DNA of 64,000 nt from the NCBI GenBank assembly GCA_963680875.1, contig OY804577.1:149004196-149068195 (forward strand). Reading direction: 5' to 3'. Made by a program: the position numbers and the translations under genes. Positions 22,801 to 37,126 of this stretch are shown here, piece after piece; position 1 is the first letter of the stretch; each line of letters opens with the position of its first letter. The DNA comes from Bathymodiolus brooksi. Its lineage: Eukaryota > Mollusca > Bivalvia > Mytilida > Modiolidae. The notes below the pieces were generated by a model. It was not told the origin of the DNA. It saw nothing but the letters and a program-made list of their open reading frames with translations, and did no database searches.

Positions 22801-25800
22801 GTTGTTTAACTGATCACTAGGTATTTGAGAGGAGGAGCTCGAGGTATGCGGTGATTTTAGAGTGAGTGACTGGTTGTTGTTTAACTGATCACTAGGTATT
22901 TGAGAGGAGGAGCTCGAGGTATGCGGTGATTTTAGAATGAGTGACTGGTTGTTGTTTAACTGATCACTAGGTGTTTGAGAGGAGGAGCTCGAGGTATGCG
23001 GTAATTATAGAGTGAGTGACTGGTTGTTGTTTAACTGATCACTAGGTATTTGAGAGGAGGAGCTCGAGGTATGCGGTGATTTTAGAGTGAGTGAATGGTT
23101 GTTGTTTAACTGATCACTAGGTGTTTGAGAGGAGGAGCTCGAGGTATGCGGTGATTTTAGAGTGAGTGACTGGTTGTTGTTTAACTGATCACTAGGTATT
23201 TGAGAGGAGGAGCTCGAGGTATGCAGTGATTTTAGAATGAGTGACTGGTTGTTGTTTAACTGATCACTAGGTGTTTGAGAGGAGGAGCTCGAGGTATGCG
23301 GTAATTATAGAGTGAGTGACTGGTTGTTGTTTAACTGATCACTAGGTATTTGAGAGGAGGAGCTCGAGGTATGCGGTGATTTTAGAGTGAGTGACTGGTT
23401 GTTGTTTAACTGATGACTAGGTATTTGAGAGGAGGAGCTCGAGGTATGCCGTGATTTTAGAGTGAGTGAATGGATGTTGTTTAACTGATCACTAGGTGTT
23501 TGAGAGGAGGAGCTCGAGGTATGCGGTGATTTTAGAGTGAGTGAGTGGTTGTTGTTTAACTGATCACTAGGTATTTGAGAGGAGGAACTCGAGGTATGCC
23601 GTGATTTTAGAGTGAGTGACTGGTTGTTGTTTAACTGATCACTAGGTGTTTCAGAGGAGGAGCTCGAGGTATGACGTGCATTTAGAGTGAGTGACTGGTT
23701 GCTGATTAACTGATCACTAGGTGTTTGAGAGGAGGAGCTCGAGGTATGCCGTGAATTTAGAGTGAGTGACTGGTTGTTGCTTAACTGATCACTAGGTATT
23801 TGAGAGGAGGAGCTCGATGTATGCCGTGATTTTATAGTGAGTGACTGGTTGTTGTTTAACTGATCACTAGGTGTTTGAGAGGAGGAGCTCGAGGTATGAC
23901 GTGATTTTAGAGTGAGTGACTGGTTGTTGTTTAACTGATCACTAGGTATTTGAGAGGAGGAGCTCGAGGTATGCGGTGATTTTAGAGTGAGTGACTGATT
24001 GTTGTTTAACTGATCACTAGGTATTTGAGAGGAGGAGCTCGAGGTAGGCGGTGATTTTAGAGTGAGTGACTGATTGTTGTTTAACTGATCACTAGGTGTT
24101 TGAGAGGAGGAGCTCGAGGTATGCGGTGATTTTAGAGTGATTGACTGGTTGTTATTTAACTGATCACTAGGTATTTGAGAGGAGGAGCTCGAGGTATGCG
24201 GTGATTTTAGAGTGAGTGACTGGTTGTTGTTTAACTGATCACTAGGTATTTGAGAGGAGGAGCTCGAGGTATGCGGTGATTTTAGAGTGAGTGACTGGTT
24301 GTTGTTTAACTGATCACTAGGTATTTGAGAGGAGGAGCTCGAGGTATGCAGTGATTTTAGAATGAGTGACTGGTTGTTGTTTAACTGATCACTAGGTGTT
24401 TGAGAGGAGGAGCTCGAGGTATGCGGTAATTATAGAGTGAGTGACTGGTTGTTGTTTAACTGATCACTAGGTATTTGAGAGGAGGAGCTCGAGGTATGCG
24501 GTGATTTTAGAGTGAGTGACTGGTTGTTGTTTAACTGGTGACTAGGTATTTGAGAGGAGGAGCTCGAGGTATGCGGTGATTTTAGAGTGAGTGAATGGTT
24601 GTTGTTTAACTGATCACTAGGTGTTTGAGAGGAGGAGCTCGAGGTATGCGGTGATTTTAGAGTGAGTGACTGGTTGTTGTTTAACTGATCACTAGGTATT
24701 TGAGAGGAGGAGCTCGAGGTATGCAGTGATTTTAGAATGAGTGACTGGTTGTTGTTTAACTGATCACTAGGTGTTTGAGAGGAGGAGCTCGAGGTATGCG
24801 GTAATTATAGAGTGAGTGACTGGTTGTTGTTTAACTGATCACTAGGTATTTGAGAGGAGGAGCTCGAGGTATGCGGTGATTTTAGAGTGAGTGACTGGTT
24901 GTTGTTTAACTGATGACTAGGTATTTGAGAGGAGGAGCTCGAGGTATGCCGTGATTTTAGAGTGAGTGAATGGATGTTGTTTAACTGATCACTAGGTGTT
25001 TGAGAGGAGGAGCTCGAGGTATGCGGTGATTTTAGAGTGAGTGAGTGGTTGTTGTTTAACTGATCACTAGGTATTTGAGAGGAGGAACTCGAGGTATGCC
25101 GTGATTTTAGAGTGAGTGACTGGTTGTTGTTTAACTGATCACTAGGTGTTTCAGAGGAGGAGCTCGAGGTATGACGTGCATTTAGAGTGAGTGACTGGTT
25201 GTTGATTAACTGATCACTAGGTGTTTGAGAGGAGGAGCTCGAGGTATGCCGTGAATTTAGAGTGAGTGACTGGTTGTTGTTTAACTGATCACTAGGTGTT
25301 TGAGAGGAGGAGCTCGAGGTATGCCGTGAATTTAAAGTGAGTGACCGGTTGTTGTTTAACTGATCACTTGGTGTTTGAGAGGAGGAACTCGAGGTATGCC
25401 GTGATTTTAGAGTGAGTGACTGGTTGTTGTTTAACTGATCACTAGGTATTGGATAGGAGGAGCTCGAGGTATGCAGTGATTTTAGAGTGAGTGACTGGTT
25501 GTTGCTTAACTGATCACTAGATGTTTGAGAGGAGGAGCTCGAGGTATGCAGTGAATTTAGAGTGAGTGACTGGTTGTTGTTTAACTGATCACTAGGTATT
25601 GGAGAGGAGGAGCTCGAGGTATGCAGTGAATTTAGAGTGAGTGACTGGTTGTTGTTTAACTGATCACTAGATGTTTCAGACGAGGAGCTCGAGGTATGCC
25701 GTAAATTTAGAGTGAGTGACTGGTTGTTGTTTAACTGATCACTAGGTGTTTGAGAGGAGGAGCTCGAGGTATGCCGTGATTTTAGAGTGAGTGACTGGTT

Positions 25801-28800
25801 GTTGATTAACTGATCACTACGTGTTTGAGAGGAAGATCTCGAGGTATGCCGTAAATTTAGAGTGAGTGACTGGTTGTTGTTTAACTGATCACTAGGTGTT
25901 TGAGAGGAGGAACTCGAGGTATGCCGTGATTTTAGAGTGAGTGACTGGTTGGTGTTCAACTGATCACTACGTGTTTGAGATGAGGAACTCGAGGTATGCC
26001 GTAAATTTAGAGTGAGTGACTGATCGTTGTTTAACTGATCACTAGGTGTTTGAGTGTAGGAGCTCGAGATATGCAGTGATTTTAGAGTGAGTGACTGGTT
26101 GTTGATTAACTGATCACTACGTGTTTGAGATGAGGAGCTCGAGGTATGCCGTAAATTTAGAGTGAGTGACTGGTTGTTGTTTAACTGATCACTAGGTATT
26201 TGAGAGGAGGAGCTCGAGGTATGCGGTGATTTTAGAGTGAGTGACTGGTTGTTGTTTAACTGATCACTAGGTATTTGAGAGGAGGAGCTCGAGGTATGCG
26301 GTGATTTTAGAATGAGTGACTGGTTGTTGTTTAACTGATCACTAGGTGTTTGAGAGGAGGAGCTCGAGGTATGCGGTAATTATAGAGTGAGTGACTGGTT
26401 GTTGTTTAACTGATCACTAGGTATTTGAGAGGAGGAGCTCGAGGTATGCGGTGATTTTAGAGTGAGTGAATGGTTGTTGTTTAACTGATCACTAGGTGTT
26501 TGAGAGGAGGAGCTCGAGGTATGCGGTGATTTTAGAGTGAGTGACTGGTTGTTGTTTAACTGATCACTAGGTATTTGAGAGGAGGAGCTCGAGGTATGCA
26601 GTGATTTTAGAATGAGTGACTGGTTGTTGTTTAACTGATCACTAGGTGTTTGAGAGGAGGAGCTCGAGGTATGCGGTAATTATAGAGTGAGTGACTGGTT
26701 GTTGTTTAACTGATCACTAGGTATTTGAGAGGAGGAGCTCGAGGTATGCGGTGATTTTAGAGTGAGTGACTGGTTGTTGTTTAACTGATGACTAGGTATT
26801 TGAGAGGAGGAGCTCGAGGTATGCCGTGATTTTAGAGTGAGTGAATGGATGTTGTTTAACTGATCACTAGGTGTTTGAGAGGAGGAGCTCGAGGTATGCG
26901 GTGATTTTAGAGTGAGTGAGTGGTTGTTGTTTAACTGATCACTAGGTATTTGAGAGGAGGAACTCGAGGTATGCCGTGATTTTAGAGTGAGTGACTGGTT
27001 GTTGTTTAACTGATCACTAGGTGTTTCAGAGGAGGAGCTCGAGGTATGACGTGCATTTAGAGTGAGTGACTGGTTGTTGATTAACTGATCACTAGGTGTT
27101 TGAGAGGAGGAGCTCGAGGTATGCCGTGAATTTAGAGTGAGTGACTGGTTGTTGTTTAACTGATCACTAGGTGTTTGAGAGGAGGAGCTCGAGGTATGCC
27201 GTGAATTTAAAGTGAGTGACCGGTTGTTGTTTAACTGATCACTTGGTGTTTGAGAGGAGGAACTCGAGGTATGCCGTGATTTTAGAGCGAGTGACTGGTT
27301 GTTGTTTAACTGATCACTAGGTATTGGATAGGAGGAGCTCGAGGTATGCCGTGATTTTAGAGTGAGTGACTGGTTGTTGCTTAACTGATCACTAGATGTT
27401 TGAGAGGAGGAGCTCGAGGTATGCAGTGAATTTAGAGTGAGTGACTGGTTGTTGTTTAACTGATCACTAGGTATTGGAGAGGAGGAGCTCGAGGTATGCA
27501 GTGAATTTAGAGTGAGTGACTGGTTGTTGTTTAACTGATCACTAGATGTTTCAGACGAGGAGCTCGAGGTATGCCGTAAATTTAGAGTGAGTGACTGGTT
27601 GTTGTTTAACTGATCACTAGGTGTTTGAGAGGAGGAGCTCGAGGTATGCCGTGATTTTAGAGTGAGTGACTGGTTGTTGATTAACTGATCACTACGTGTT
27701 TGAGAGGAAGATCTCGAGGTATGCCGTAAATTTAGAGTGAGTGACTGGTTGTTGCTTAACTGATCACTAGGTGTTTGAGAGGAGGAGCTCGAGGTATGCC
27801 GTGATTTTAGAGTGAGTGACTGGTTGGTGTTCAACTGATCACTACGTGTTTGAGATGAGGAACTCGAGGTATGCCGTAAATTTAGAGTGAGTGACTGATC
27901 GTTGTTTAACTGATCACTAGGTATTTGAGAGGAGGAGCTCGAGGTATGCGGTGATTTTAGAGTGAGTGACTGGTTGTTGTTTAACTGATCACTAGGTATT
28001 TGAGAGGAGGAGCTCGAGGTATGCGGTGATTTTAGAATGAGTGACTGGTTGTTGTTTAACTGATCACTAGGTGTTTGAGAGGAGGAGCTCGAGGTATGCG
28101 GTAATTATAGAGTGAGTGACTGGTTGTTGTTTAACTGATCACTAGGTATTTGAGAGGAGGAGCTCGAGGTATGCGGTGATTTTAGAGTGAGTGACTGGTT
28201 GTTGTTTAACTGATGACTAGGTATTTGAGAGGAGGAGCTCGAGGTATGCGGTGATTTTAGAGTGAGTGAATGGTTGTTGTTTAACTGATCACTAGGTGTT
28301 GGAGAGGAGGAGCTCGAGGTATGCCGTGATTTTAGAGTGAGTGACTGGTTGTTGTTTAACTGATCACTAGGTATTTGAGAGGAGGAGCTCGAGGTATGCA
28401 GTGATTTTAGAATGAGTGACTGGTTGTTGTTTAACTGATCACTAGGTGTTTGAGAGGAGGAGCTCGAGGTATGCGGTAATTATAGAGTGAGTGACTGGTT
28501 GTTGTTTAACTGATCACTAGGTGTTTGAGAGGAGGAGCTCGAGGTATGCGGTGATTTTAGAGTGAGTGACTGGTTGTTGTTTAACTGATGACTAGGTATT
28601 TGAGAGGAGGAGCTCGAGGTATGCGGTGATTTTAGAGTGAGTGAATGGTTGTTGTTTAACTGATCACTAGGTGTTTGAGAGGAGGAGCTCGAGGTATGCG
28701 GTGATTTTAGAGTGAGTGACTGATTGTTGTTTAACTGATCACTAGGTATTTGAGAGGAGGAGCTCGGGTATGCGGTGATCTTAGAGTGAGTGACTGATTG

Positions 28801-31800
28801 TTGTTTAACTGATCACTACGTGTTTGAGAGGAGGAGCTCGAGGTATGCGGTGATTTTAGAGTGATTGACTGGTTGTTATTTAACTGATCACTAGGTATTT
28901 GAGAGGAGGAGCTCGAGGTATGCGGTGATTTTAGAGTGAGTGACTGGTTGTTGTTTAACTGATCACTAGGTATTTGAGAGGAGGAGCTCGAGGTATGCGG
29001 TGATTTTAGAGTGAGTGACTGGTTGTTGTTTAACTGATCACTAGGTGTTTGAGAGGAGGAGCTCGAGGTATGCCGTGATTTTAGAGTGAGTGACTGGTTG
29101 TTGTTTAACTGATCACTAGGTGTTTGAGAGGAGGTGCTCGAGGTATGCAGTGCTTTTAGAGTGAGTGACTGGTTGTTGTTTAACTGATCACTAGGTATTT
29201 GAGAGGAGGAGCTCAAGGTATGCGGTGATTTTAGAGTGAGTGACTGGTTGTTGTTTAACTGATCACTAGGTATTGGAGAGGAGGAACTCGAGGTATGCCG
29301 TGATTTTAGAGTGAGTGACTGGTTGTTGTTTAACTGATCACTAGGTGTTTGAGAGGAGGAGCTCGAGGTATGCCGTGAATTTAGAGTGAGTGACTGGTTG
29401 TTGTTTAACTGATCACTAGGTATTTGAGAGGAGGAGCTCGAGGTATGCGGTGATTTTAGAGTGAGTGACCGGTTGTTGCTTAACTGATCACTAGGTGTTT
29501 GAGAGTAGGAGCTCGAGGTATGCGGTGATTTTAGAGTGAGTGACTGGTTGTTGTTTAACTGATCACTAGGTGTTTGAGAGGAGGAGCTCGAGGTATGCGG
29601 TGATTTTAGGGTGAGTTACTGGTTGATGTTTAACTGATCACTAGGTATTTGAGAGGAGGAGCTCGAGGTATGCGGTGATTTTAGAGTGAGTGACTGGTTC
29701 TTGTTTAAATGATCACTAGGTATTTTAGAGGAGGAGCTCGAGGTATGCGGTGATTTTAGAGTGAGTGACTGGTTGTTGTTTAACGGATCACTAGGTATTT
29801 GAGAGGAGGAGCTCGAGGTATGCGGTGATCCTAGAGTGAGTGACTGGTTGTTGTTTAACTGATCACTAGGTATTTGAGAGGAGGAGCTCGATGTATGCCG
29901 TGATTTTATAGTGAGTGACTGGTTGTTGTTTAACTGATCACTAGGTGTTTGAGAGGAGGAGCTCGAGGTATGACGTGATTTTAGAGTGAGTGACTGGATG
30001 TTGTTTAACTGATCACTAGGTGTTTGAGAGGAGGAGCTCGAGGTATGCGGTAACTATAGAGTGAGTGACTGGTTGTTGTTTAACTGATCACTAGGTATTT
30101 GAGAGGAGGAGCTCGAGGTATGCGGTGATTTTAGAGTGAGTGACTGGTTGTTGTTTAACTGATGACTAGGTATTTGAGAGGAGGAGCTCGAGGTATGCGG
30201 TGATTTTAGAGTGAGTGAATGGTTGTTGTTTAACTGATCACTAGGTTTTGGAGAGGAGGAGCTCGAGGTATGCCGTGATTTTAGAGTGAGTGACTGGTTG
30301 TTGTTTAACTGATCACTAGGTATTTGAGAGGAGGAGCTCGAGGTATGCAGTGATTTTAGAATGAGTGACTGGTTGTTGTTTAACTGATCACTACGTGTTT
30401 GAGAGGAGGAGCTCGAGGTATGCGGTAATTATAGAGTGAGTGACTGGTTGTTGTTTAACTGATCACTAGGTGTTTGAGAGGAGGAGCTCGAGGTATGCGG
30501 TGATTTTAGAGTGAGTGACTGGTTGTTGTTTAACTGATGACTAGGTATTTGAGAGGAGGAGCTCGAGGTATGCGGTGATTTTAGAGTGAGTGAATGGTTG
30601 TTGTTTAACTGATCACTAGGTGTTTGAGAGGAGGAGCTCGAGGTATGCGGTGATTTTAGAGTGAGTGACTGATTGTTGTTTAACTGATCACTAGGTATTT
30701 GAGAGGAGGAGCTCGGGTATGCGGTGATCTTAGAGTGAGTGACTGATTGTTGTTTAACTGATCACTACGTGTTTGAGAGGAGGAGCTCGAGGTATGCGGT
30801 GATTTTAGAGTGATTGACTGGTTGTTATTTAACTGATCACTAGGTATTTGAGAGGAGGAGCTCGAGGTATGCGGTGATTTTAGAGTGAGTGACTGGTTGT
30901 TGTTTAACTGATCACTAGGTATTTGAGAGGAGGAGCTCGAGGTATGCGGTGATTTTAGAGTGAGTGACTGGTTGTTGTTTAACTGATCACTAGGTGTTTG
31001 AGAGGAGGAGCTCGAGGTATGCCGTGATTTTAGAGTGAGTGACTGGTTGTTGTTTAACTGATCACTAGGTGTTTGAGAGGAGGAGCTCGAGGTATGCAGT
31101 GCTTTTAGAGTGAGTGACTGGTTGTTGTTTAACTGATCACTAGGTATTTGAGAGGAGGAGCTCAAGGTATGCGGTGATTTTAGAGTGAGTGACTGGTTGT
31201 TGTTTAACTGATCACTAGGTATTGGAGAGGAGGAACTCGAGGTATGCCGTGATTTTAGAGTGAGTGACTGGTTGTTGTTTAACTGATCACTAGGTGTTTG
31301 AGAGGAGGAGCTCGAGGTATGCCGTGAATTTAGAGTGAGTGACTGGTTGTTGTTTAACTGATCACTAGGTATTTGAGAGGAGGAGCTCGAGGTATGCGGT
31401 GATTTTAGAGTGAGTGACCGGTTGTTGCTTAACTGATCACTAGGTGTTTGAGAGTAGGAGCTCGAGGTATGCGGTGATTTTAGAGTGAGTGACTGGTTGT
31501 TGTTTAACTGATCACTAGGTGTTTGAGAGGAGGAGCTCGAGGTATGCGGTGATTTTAGGGTGAGTTACTGGTTGATGTTTAACTGATCACTAGGTATTTG
31601 AGAGGAGGAGCTCGAGGTATGCGGTGATTTTAGAGTGAGTGACTGGTTCTTGTTTAAATGATCACTAGGTATTTTAGAGGAGGAGCTCGAGGTATGCGGT
31701 GATTTTAGAGTGAGTGACTGGTTGTTGTTTAACGGATCACTAGGTATTTGAGAGGAGGAGCTCGAGGTATGCGGTGATCCTAGAGTGAGTGACTGGTTGT

Positions 31801-34800
31801 TGTTTAACTGATCACTAGGTATTTGAGAGGAGGAGCTCGATGTATGCCGTGATTTTATAGTGAGTGACTGGTTGTTGTTTAACTGATCACTAGGTGTTTG
31901 AGAGGAGGAGCTCGAGGTATGACGTGATTTTAGAGTGAGTGACTGGATGTTGTTTAACTGATCACTAGGTATTTGAGAGGAGGAGCTCGAGGTATGCGGT
32001 GATTTTAGAGTGAGTGACTGATTGTTGTTTAACTGATCACTAGGTATTTGAGAGGAGGAGCTCGAGGTAGGCGGTGATTTTAGAGTGAGTGACTGATTGT
32101 TGTTTAACTGATCACTAGGTGTTTGAGAGGAGGAGCTCGAGGTATGCGGTGATTTTAGAGTGATTGACTGGTTGTTATTTAACTGATCACTAGGTATTTG
32201 AGAGGAGGAGCTCGAGGTATGCGGTGATTTTAGAGTGAGTGACTGGTTGTTGTTTAACTGATCACTAGGTGTTTGAGAGGAGGAGCTCGAGGTATGCGGT
32301 GATTTTAGAATGAGTGACTGGTTGTTGTTTAACTGATGACTAGGTATTTGAGAGGAGGAGCTCGAGGTATGCCGTGATTTTAGAGTGAGTGAATGGATGT
32401 TGTTTAACTGATCACTAGGTGTTTGAGAGGAGGAGCTCGAGGTATGCGGTGATTTTAGAGTGAGTGAGTGGTTGTTGTTTAACTGATCACTAGGTATTTG
32501 AGAGGAGGAACTCGAGGTATGCCGTGATTTTAGAGTGAGTGACTGGTTGTTGTTTAACTGATCACTAGGTGTTTCAGAGGAGGAGCTCGAGGTATGACGT
32601 GCATTTAGAGTGAGTGACTGGTTGTTGATTAACTGATCACTAGGTGTTTGAGAGGAGGAGCTCGAGGTATGCCGTGAATTTAGAGTGAGTGACTGGTTGT
32701 TGTTTAACTGATCACTAGGTGTTTGAGAGGAGGAGCTCGAGGTATGCCGTGAATTTAAAGTGAGTGACCGGTTGTTGTTTAACTGATCACTTGGTGTTTG
32801 AGAGGAGGAACTCGAGGTATGCCGTGATTTTAGAGTGAGTGACTGGTTGTTGTTTAACTGATCACTAGGTATTGGATAGGAGGAGCTCGAGGTATGCCGT
32901 GATTTTAGAGTGAGTGACTGGTTGTTGCTTAACTGATCACTAGATGTTTGAGAGGAGGAGCTCGAGGTATGCAGTGAATTTAGAGTGAGTGACTGGTTGT
33001 TGTTTAACTGATCACTAGGTATTGGAGAGGAGGAGCTCGAGGTATGCAGTGAATTTAGAGTGAGTGACTGGTTGTTGTTTAACTGATCACTAGATGTTTC
33101 AGACGAGGAGCTCGAGGTATGCCGTAAATTTAGAGTGAGTGACTGGTTGTTGTTTAACTGATCACTAGGTGTTTGAGAGGAGGAGCTCGAGGTATGCCGT
33201 GATTTTAGAGTGAGTGACTGGTTGTTGATTAACTGATCACTACGTGTTTGAGAGGAAGATCTCGAGGTATGCCGTAAATTTAGAGTGAGTGACTGGTTGT
33301 TGTTTAACTGATCACTAGGTGTTTGAGAGGAGGAGCTCGAGGTATGCCGTGATTTTAGAGTGAGTGACTGGTTGTTGTTCAACTGATCACTACGTGTTTG
33401 AGATGAGGAACTCGAGGTATGCCGTAAATTTAGAGTGAGTGACTGATCGTTGTTTAACTGATCACTAGGTGTTTGAGTGTAGGAGCTCGAGGTATGCAGT
33501 GATTTTAGAGTGAGTGACTGGTTGTTGATTAACTGATCACTACGTGTTTGAGATGAGGAGCTCGAGGTATGCCGTAAATTTAGAGTGAGTGACTGGTTGT
33601 TGTTTAACTGATCACTAGGTATTTGAGAGGAGGAGCTCGAGGTATGCGGTGATTTTAGAGTGAGTGACTGGTTGTTGTTTAACTGATCACTAGGTATTTG
33701 AGAGGAGGAGCTCGAGGTATGCAGTGATTTTAGAATGAGTGACTGGTTGTTGTTTAACTGATCACTAGGTGTTTGAGAGGAGGAGCTCGAGGTATGCGGT
33801 AATTATAGAGTGAGTGACTGGTTGTTGTTTAACTGATCACTATGTATTTGAGAGGAGGAGCTCGATGTATGCGGTGATTTTAGAGTGAGTGACTGGTTGT
33901 TGTTTAACTGATGACTAGGTATTTGAGAGGAGGAGCTCGAGGTATGCGGTGATTTTAGAGTGAGTGAATGGTTGTTGTTTAACTGATCACTAGGTGTTGG
34001 AGAGGAGGAGCTCGAGGTATGCCGTGATTTTAGAGTGAGTGACTGGTTGTTGTTTAACTGATCACTAGGTATTTGAGAGGAGGAGCTCGAGGTATGCAGT
34101 GATTTTAGAATGAGTGACTGGTTGTTGTTTAACTGATCACTAGGTGTTTGAGAGGAGGAGCTCGAGGTATGCGGTATTTATAGAGTGAGTGACTGGTTGT
34201 TGTTTAACTGATCACTAGGTGTTTGAGAGGAGGAGCTCGAGGTATGCGGTGATTTTAGAGTGAGTGACTGGTTGTTGTTTAACTGATGACTAGGTATTTG
34301 AGAGGAGGAGCTCGAGGTATGCGGTGATTTTAGAGTGAGTGAATGGTTGTTGTTTAACTGATCACTAGGTGTTTGAGAGGAGGAGCTCGAGGTATGCGGT
34401 GATTTTAGAGTGAGTGACTGGTTGTTGTTTAACTGATCACTAGGTATTTGAGAGGAGGAACTCGAGGTATGCCGTGATTTTAGAGTGAGTGACTGGTTGT
34501 TGTTTAACTGATCACTAGGTGTTTCAGAGGAGGAGCTCGAGGTATGACGTGAATTTAGAGTGAGTGACTGGTTGTTGATCAACTGATCACCAGGTGTTTG
34601 AGAGGAGGAGCTCGAGGTATGCCGTGAATTTAGAGTGAGTGACTGGTTGTTGTTTAACTGATCACTAGGTGTTTTAGAGGAGAAGTTCGAGGTATGCCGT
34701 GAATTTAAAGTGAGTGACTGGTTGTTGTTTAACTGATCACTTGGTGTTTGAGAGGAGGGACTCGAGGTATGCCGTGATTTTAGAGTGAGTGACTGGTTGT

Positions 34801-36834
34801 TGTTTAACTGATCACTAGGTGTTTGAGAGGAGGAGCTCGAGGTATGCCGTGATTTTAGAGTGAGTGACTGGTTGTTGTTTAACTGATGACTAGGTATTGG
34901 ATAGGAGGAGCTCGAGGTATGCCGTGATTTTAGAGTGAGTGACTGGTTGTTGCTTAACTGATCACTAGATGTTTGAGAGGAGGAGCTCGAGGTATGCCGT
35001 GAATTTAGAGTGGGTGACTGGTTGTTGTTTAACTGATCACTAGATGTTTGAGAGGAGGAGCTCGAGGTATGCCGTGATTTTAGAGTGAGTGACTGGTTGT
35101 TGTTTAACTGATCACTAGGTATTGGAGAGGAGGAGCTCGAGGTATGCAGTGGTTTTAGAATGAGTGACTGGTTGTTGTTTAACTGATCACTAGGTGTTTG
35201 AGAGGAGGAGCTCGAGGTATGTGGTAATTATAGAGTGAGTGACTGGTTGTTGTTTAACTGATCACTAGGTGTTTGAGAGGAGGAGCTCGAGGTATGCGGT
35301 GATTTTAGAGTGAGTGACTGGTTGTTGTTTAACTGATGACTTGGTATTTGAGAGGAGGAGCTTGAGGTATGCGGTGATTTTAGAGTGAGTGAATGGTTGT
35401 TGTTTAACTGATCACTAGGTGTTTGAGAGGAGGAGCTCGAGGTATGCGGTGATTTTAGAGTGAGTGACTGGTTGTTGTTTAACTGATCACTAGGTATTTG
35501 AGAGGAGGAACTCGAGGTATGCCGTGATTTTAGAGTGAGTGACTGGTTGTTGTTTAACTGATCACTAGGTGTTTCAGAGGAGGAGCTCGAGGTATGCCGT
35601 GAATTTAAAGTGAGTGACCGGTTGTTGTTTAACTGATCACTTGGTGTTTGAGAGGAGGAACTCGAGGTATGCGGTGATTTTAGAGTGAGTGACTGGTTGT
35701 TGTTTAACTGATCACTAGGTGTTTGAGAGGAGGAGCTCGAGGTATGCCGTGATTTTAGAGTGAGTGACTGGTTGTTGTTTAACTGATCACTAGGTATTGG
35801 ATAGGAGGAGCTCGAGGTATGCCGTGATTTTAGAGTGAGTGACTGGTTGTTGCTTAACTGATCACTAGATGTTTGAGAGGAGGAGCTCGAGGTATGCAGT
35901 GAATTTAGAGTGAGTGACTGGTTGTTGTTTAACTGATCACTAGATGTTTGAGAGGAGGAGCTCGAGGTTTGCCGTGATTTTAGAGTGAGTGACTGGTTGT
36001 TGTTTAACTGATCACTAGGTATTGGAGAGGAGGAGCTCGAGGTATGCAGTGAATTTAGAGTGAGTGACTGGTTGTTGTTTAGCTGATCACTAGATGTTTC
36101 AGACGAGGAGCTCGAGGTATGCCGTAAATTTAGAGTGAGTGACTGGTTGTTGTTTAACTGATCACTAGGTGTTTGAGAGGAGGAGCTCGAGGTATGCCGT
36201 GATTTTAGAGTGAGTGACTGGTTGTTGATTAACTGATCACTACGTGTTTGAGAGGAGGAGCTCGAGGTATGCCGTAAATTTAGAGTGAGTGACTGGTTGT
36301 TGTTTAACTGATCACTAGGTGTTTGAGAGGAGGAGCTCGAGGTATGCCGTGATTTTAGAGTGAGTGACTAGTTGTTGTTCAACTGATCACTACGTGTTTG
36401 AGATGAGGAACTCGAGGTATGCCGTAAATTTAGAGTGAGTGACTGATCGTTGTTTAACTGATCACAAGGTGTTTGAGTGTAGGAGCTCGAGGTATGCAGT
36501 GATTTTAGAGTGAGTGACTGGTTGTTGATTAACTGATCACTACGTGTTTGAGATGAGGAGCTCGAGGTATGCCGTAAATTTAGAGTGAGTGACTGGTTGT
36601 TGTTTAACTGATCACTAGGTGTTTGAGAGGAGGAGCTCCAGGTATGCCATGATTTTAGAGTGAGTGACTGGTTGTTGCTTAACTGATCACTGGGTGTTTG
36701 AGAGGAGGATCTCGAGGTATGCCGTGATTTTAGAGTGAGTGACAGGTTGTTGTTTAACTGATCACTAGGTGTTGGAGAGGAGGAACTCGAGGCATGCCGT
36801 GATTTTTAGAGTGAGTGACCCGTTGTGGGTTAAC
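13813..36834 (+). repeat. 75-bp satellite array, about 307 monomers (23 kb)
   Basis: The monomer begins TGATCACTAGG(T), has GGAGGAGCTCGAGGTATGC in the middle and ends TGACTGGTTGTTGTTTAAC. Period is 75 bp, with a few 74-bp monomers that lack one A (GCTCGGGTATG near 15,040, 28,760 and 30,715). By my count the consensus plus strand has 26 G and 7 C, a strong skew. Monomer types recur in fixed order in long blocks. Minus-strand open frames (25-residue period, Ser/Gln-rich) arise because 75 is divisible by three, but they end at a recurrent monomer variant (GGTAATTATAGAG), so they are not taken as genes. Array edges are sharp: unique DNA before 13,813 and after 36,834. Confidence 0.97.
17155..36444 (+). 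repeat. Higher-order blocks within the 75-bp satellite
   Basis: A block of about 16 monomers is repeated almost exactly at 17,155-18,371, 21,430-22,646, 24,805-26,021 and 26,680-27,896, with a further copy near 32,330-33,444 and a partial one ending near 36,444. The marker monomer containing GACTGATCGTTG sits at 18,371, 22,646, 26,021, 27,896, 33,444 and 36,444. Spacings are 57, 45, 25, 74 (minus 2 bp) and 40 monomers, so copies are not equally spaced; nested duplications and deletions by unequal exchange fit best. Confidence 0.85.
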
Positions 36835-37126
36835 TACAAGAGATGGTGTTCAGATGGAGCAGGATTTATGCATTACAAACTCACTGAAGCCACAGTCCAC
36901 AAGTAGACATTTGTAGGTTCCATTCAGAAATATTATCTTCAATACTAGACAACCCGTATGTCTTTGGCCTAGCCTTTAACTCCCAACCAGCCGGATTCAA
37001 ATAACCATATTGTGAAAACCTGATTAAGAATCTGGCCTAGAAAATATATCTACTGAACTCTCTCAATCAACAAGAAACTTGGTAAAAGATTTCATATCTC
37101 TAGTTGTGATTAATTTAATCCAAGTT

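Noticed and set aside
17155..33382. Ser/Gln-rich 25-residue repeat proteins of 384-605 residues on the minus strand
   Set aside because: They are readings of the 75-bp satellite. They end wherever a common monomer variant creates a stop, no start or end is unique, and 74-bp monomers break the frame.
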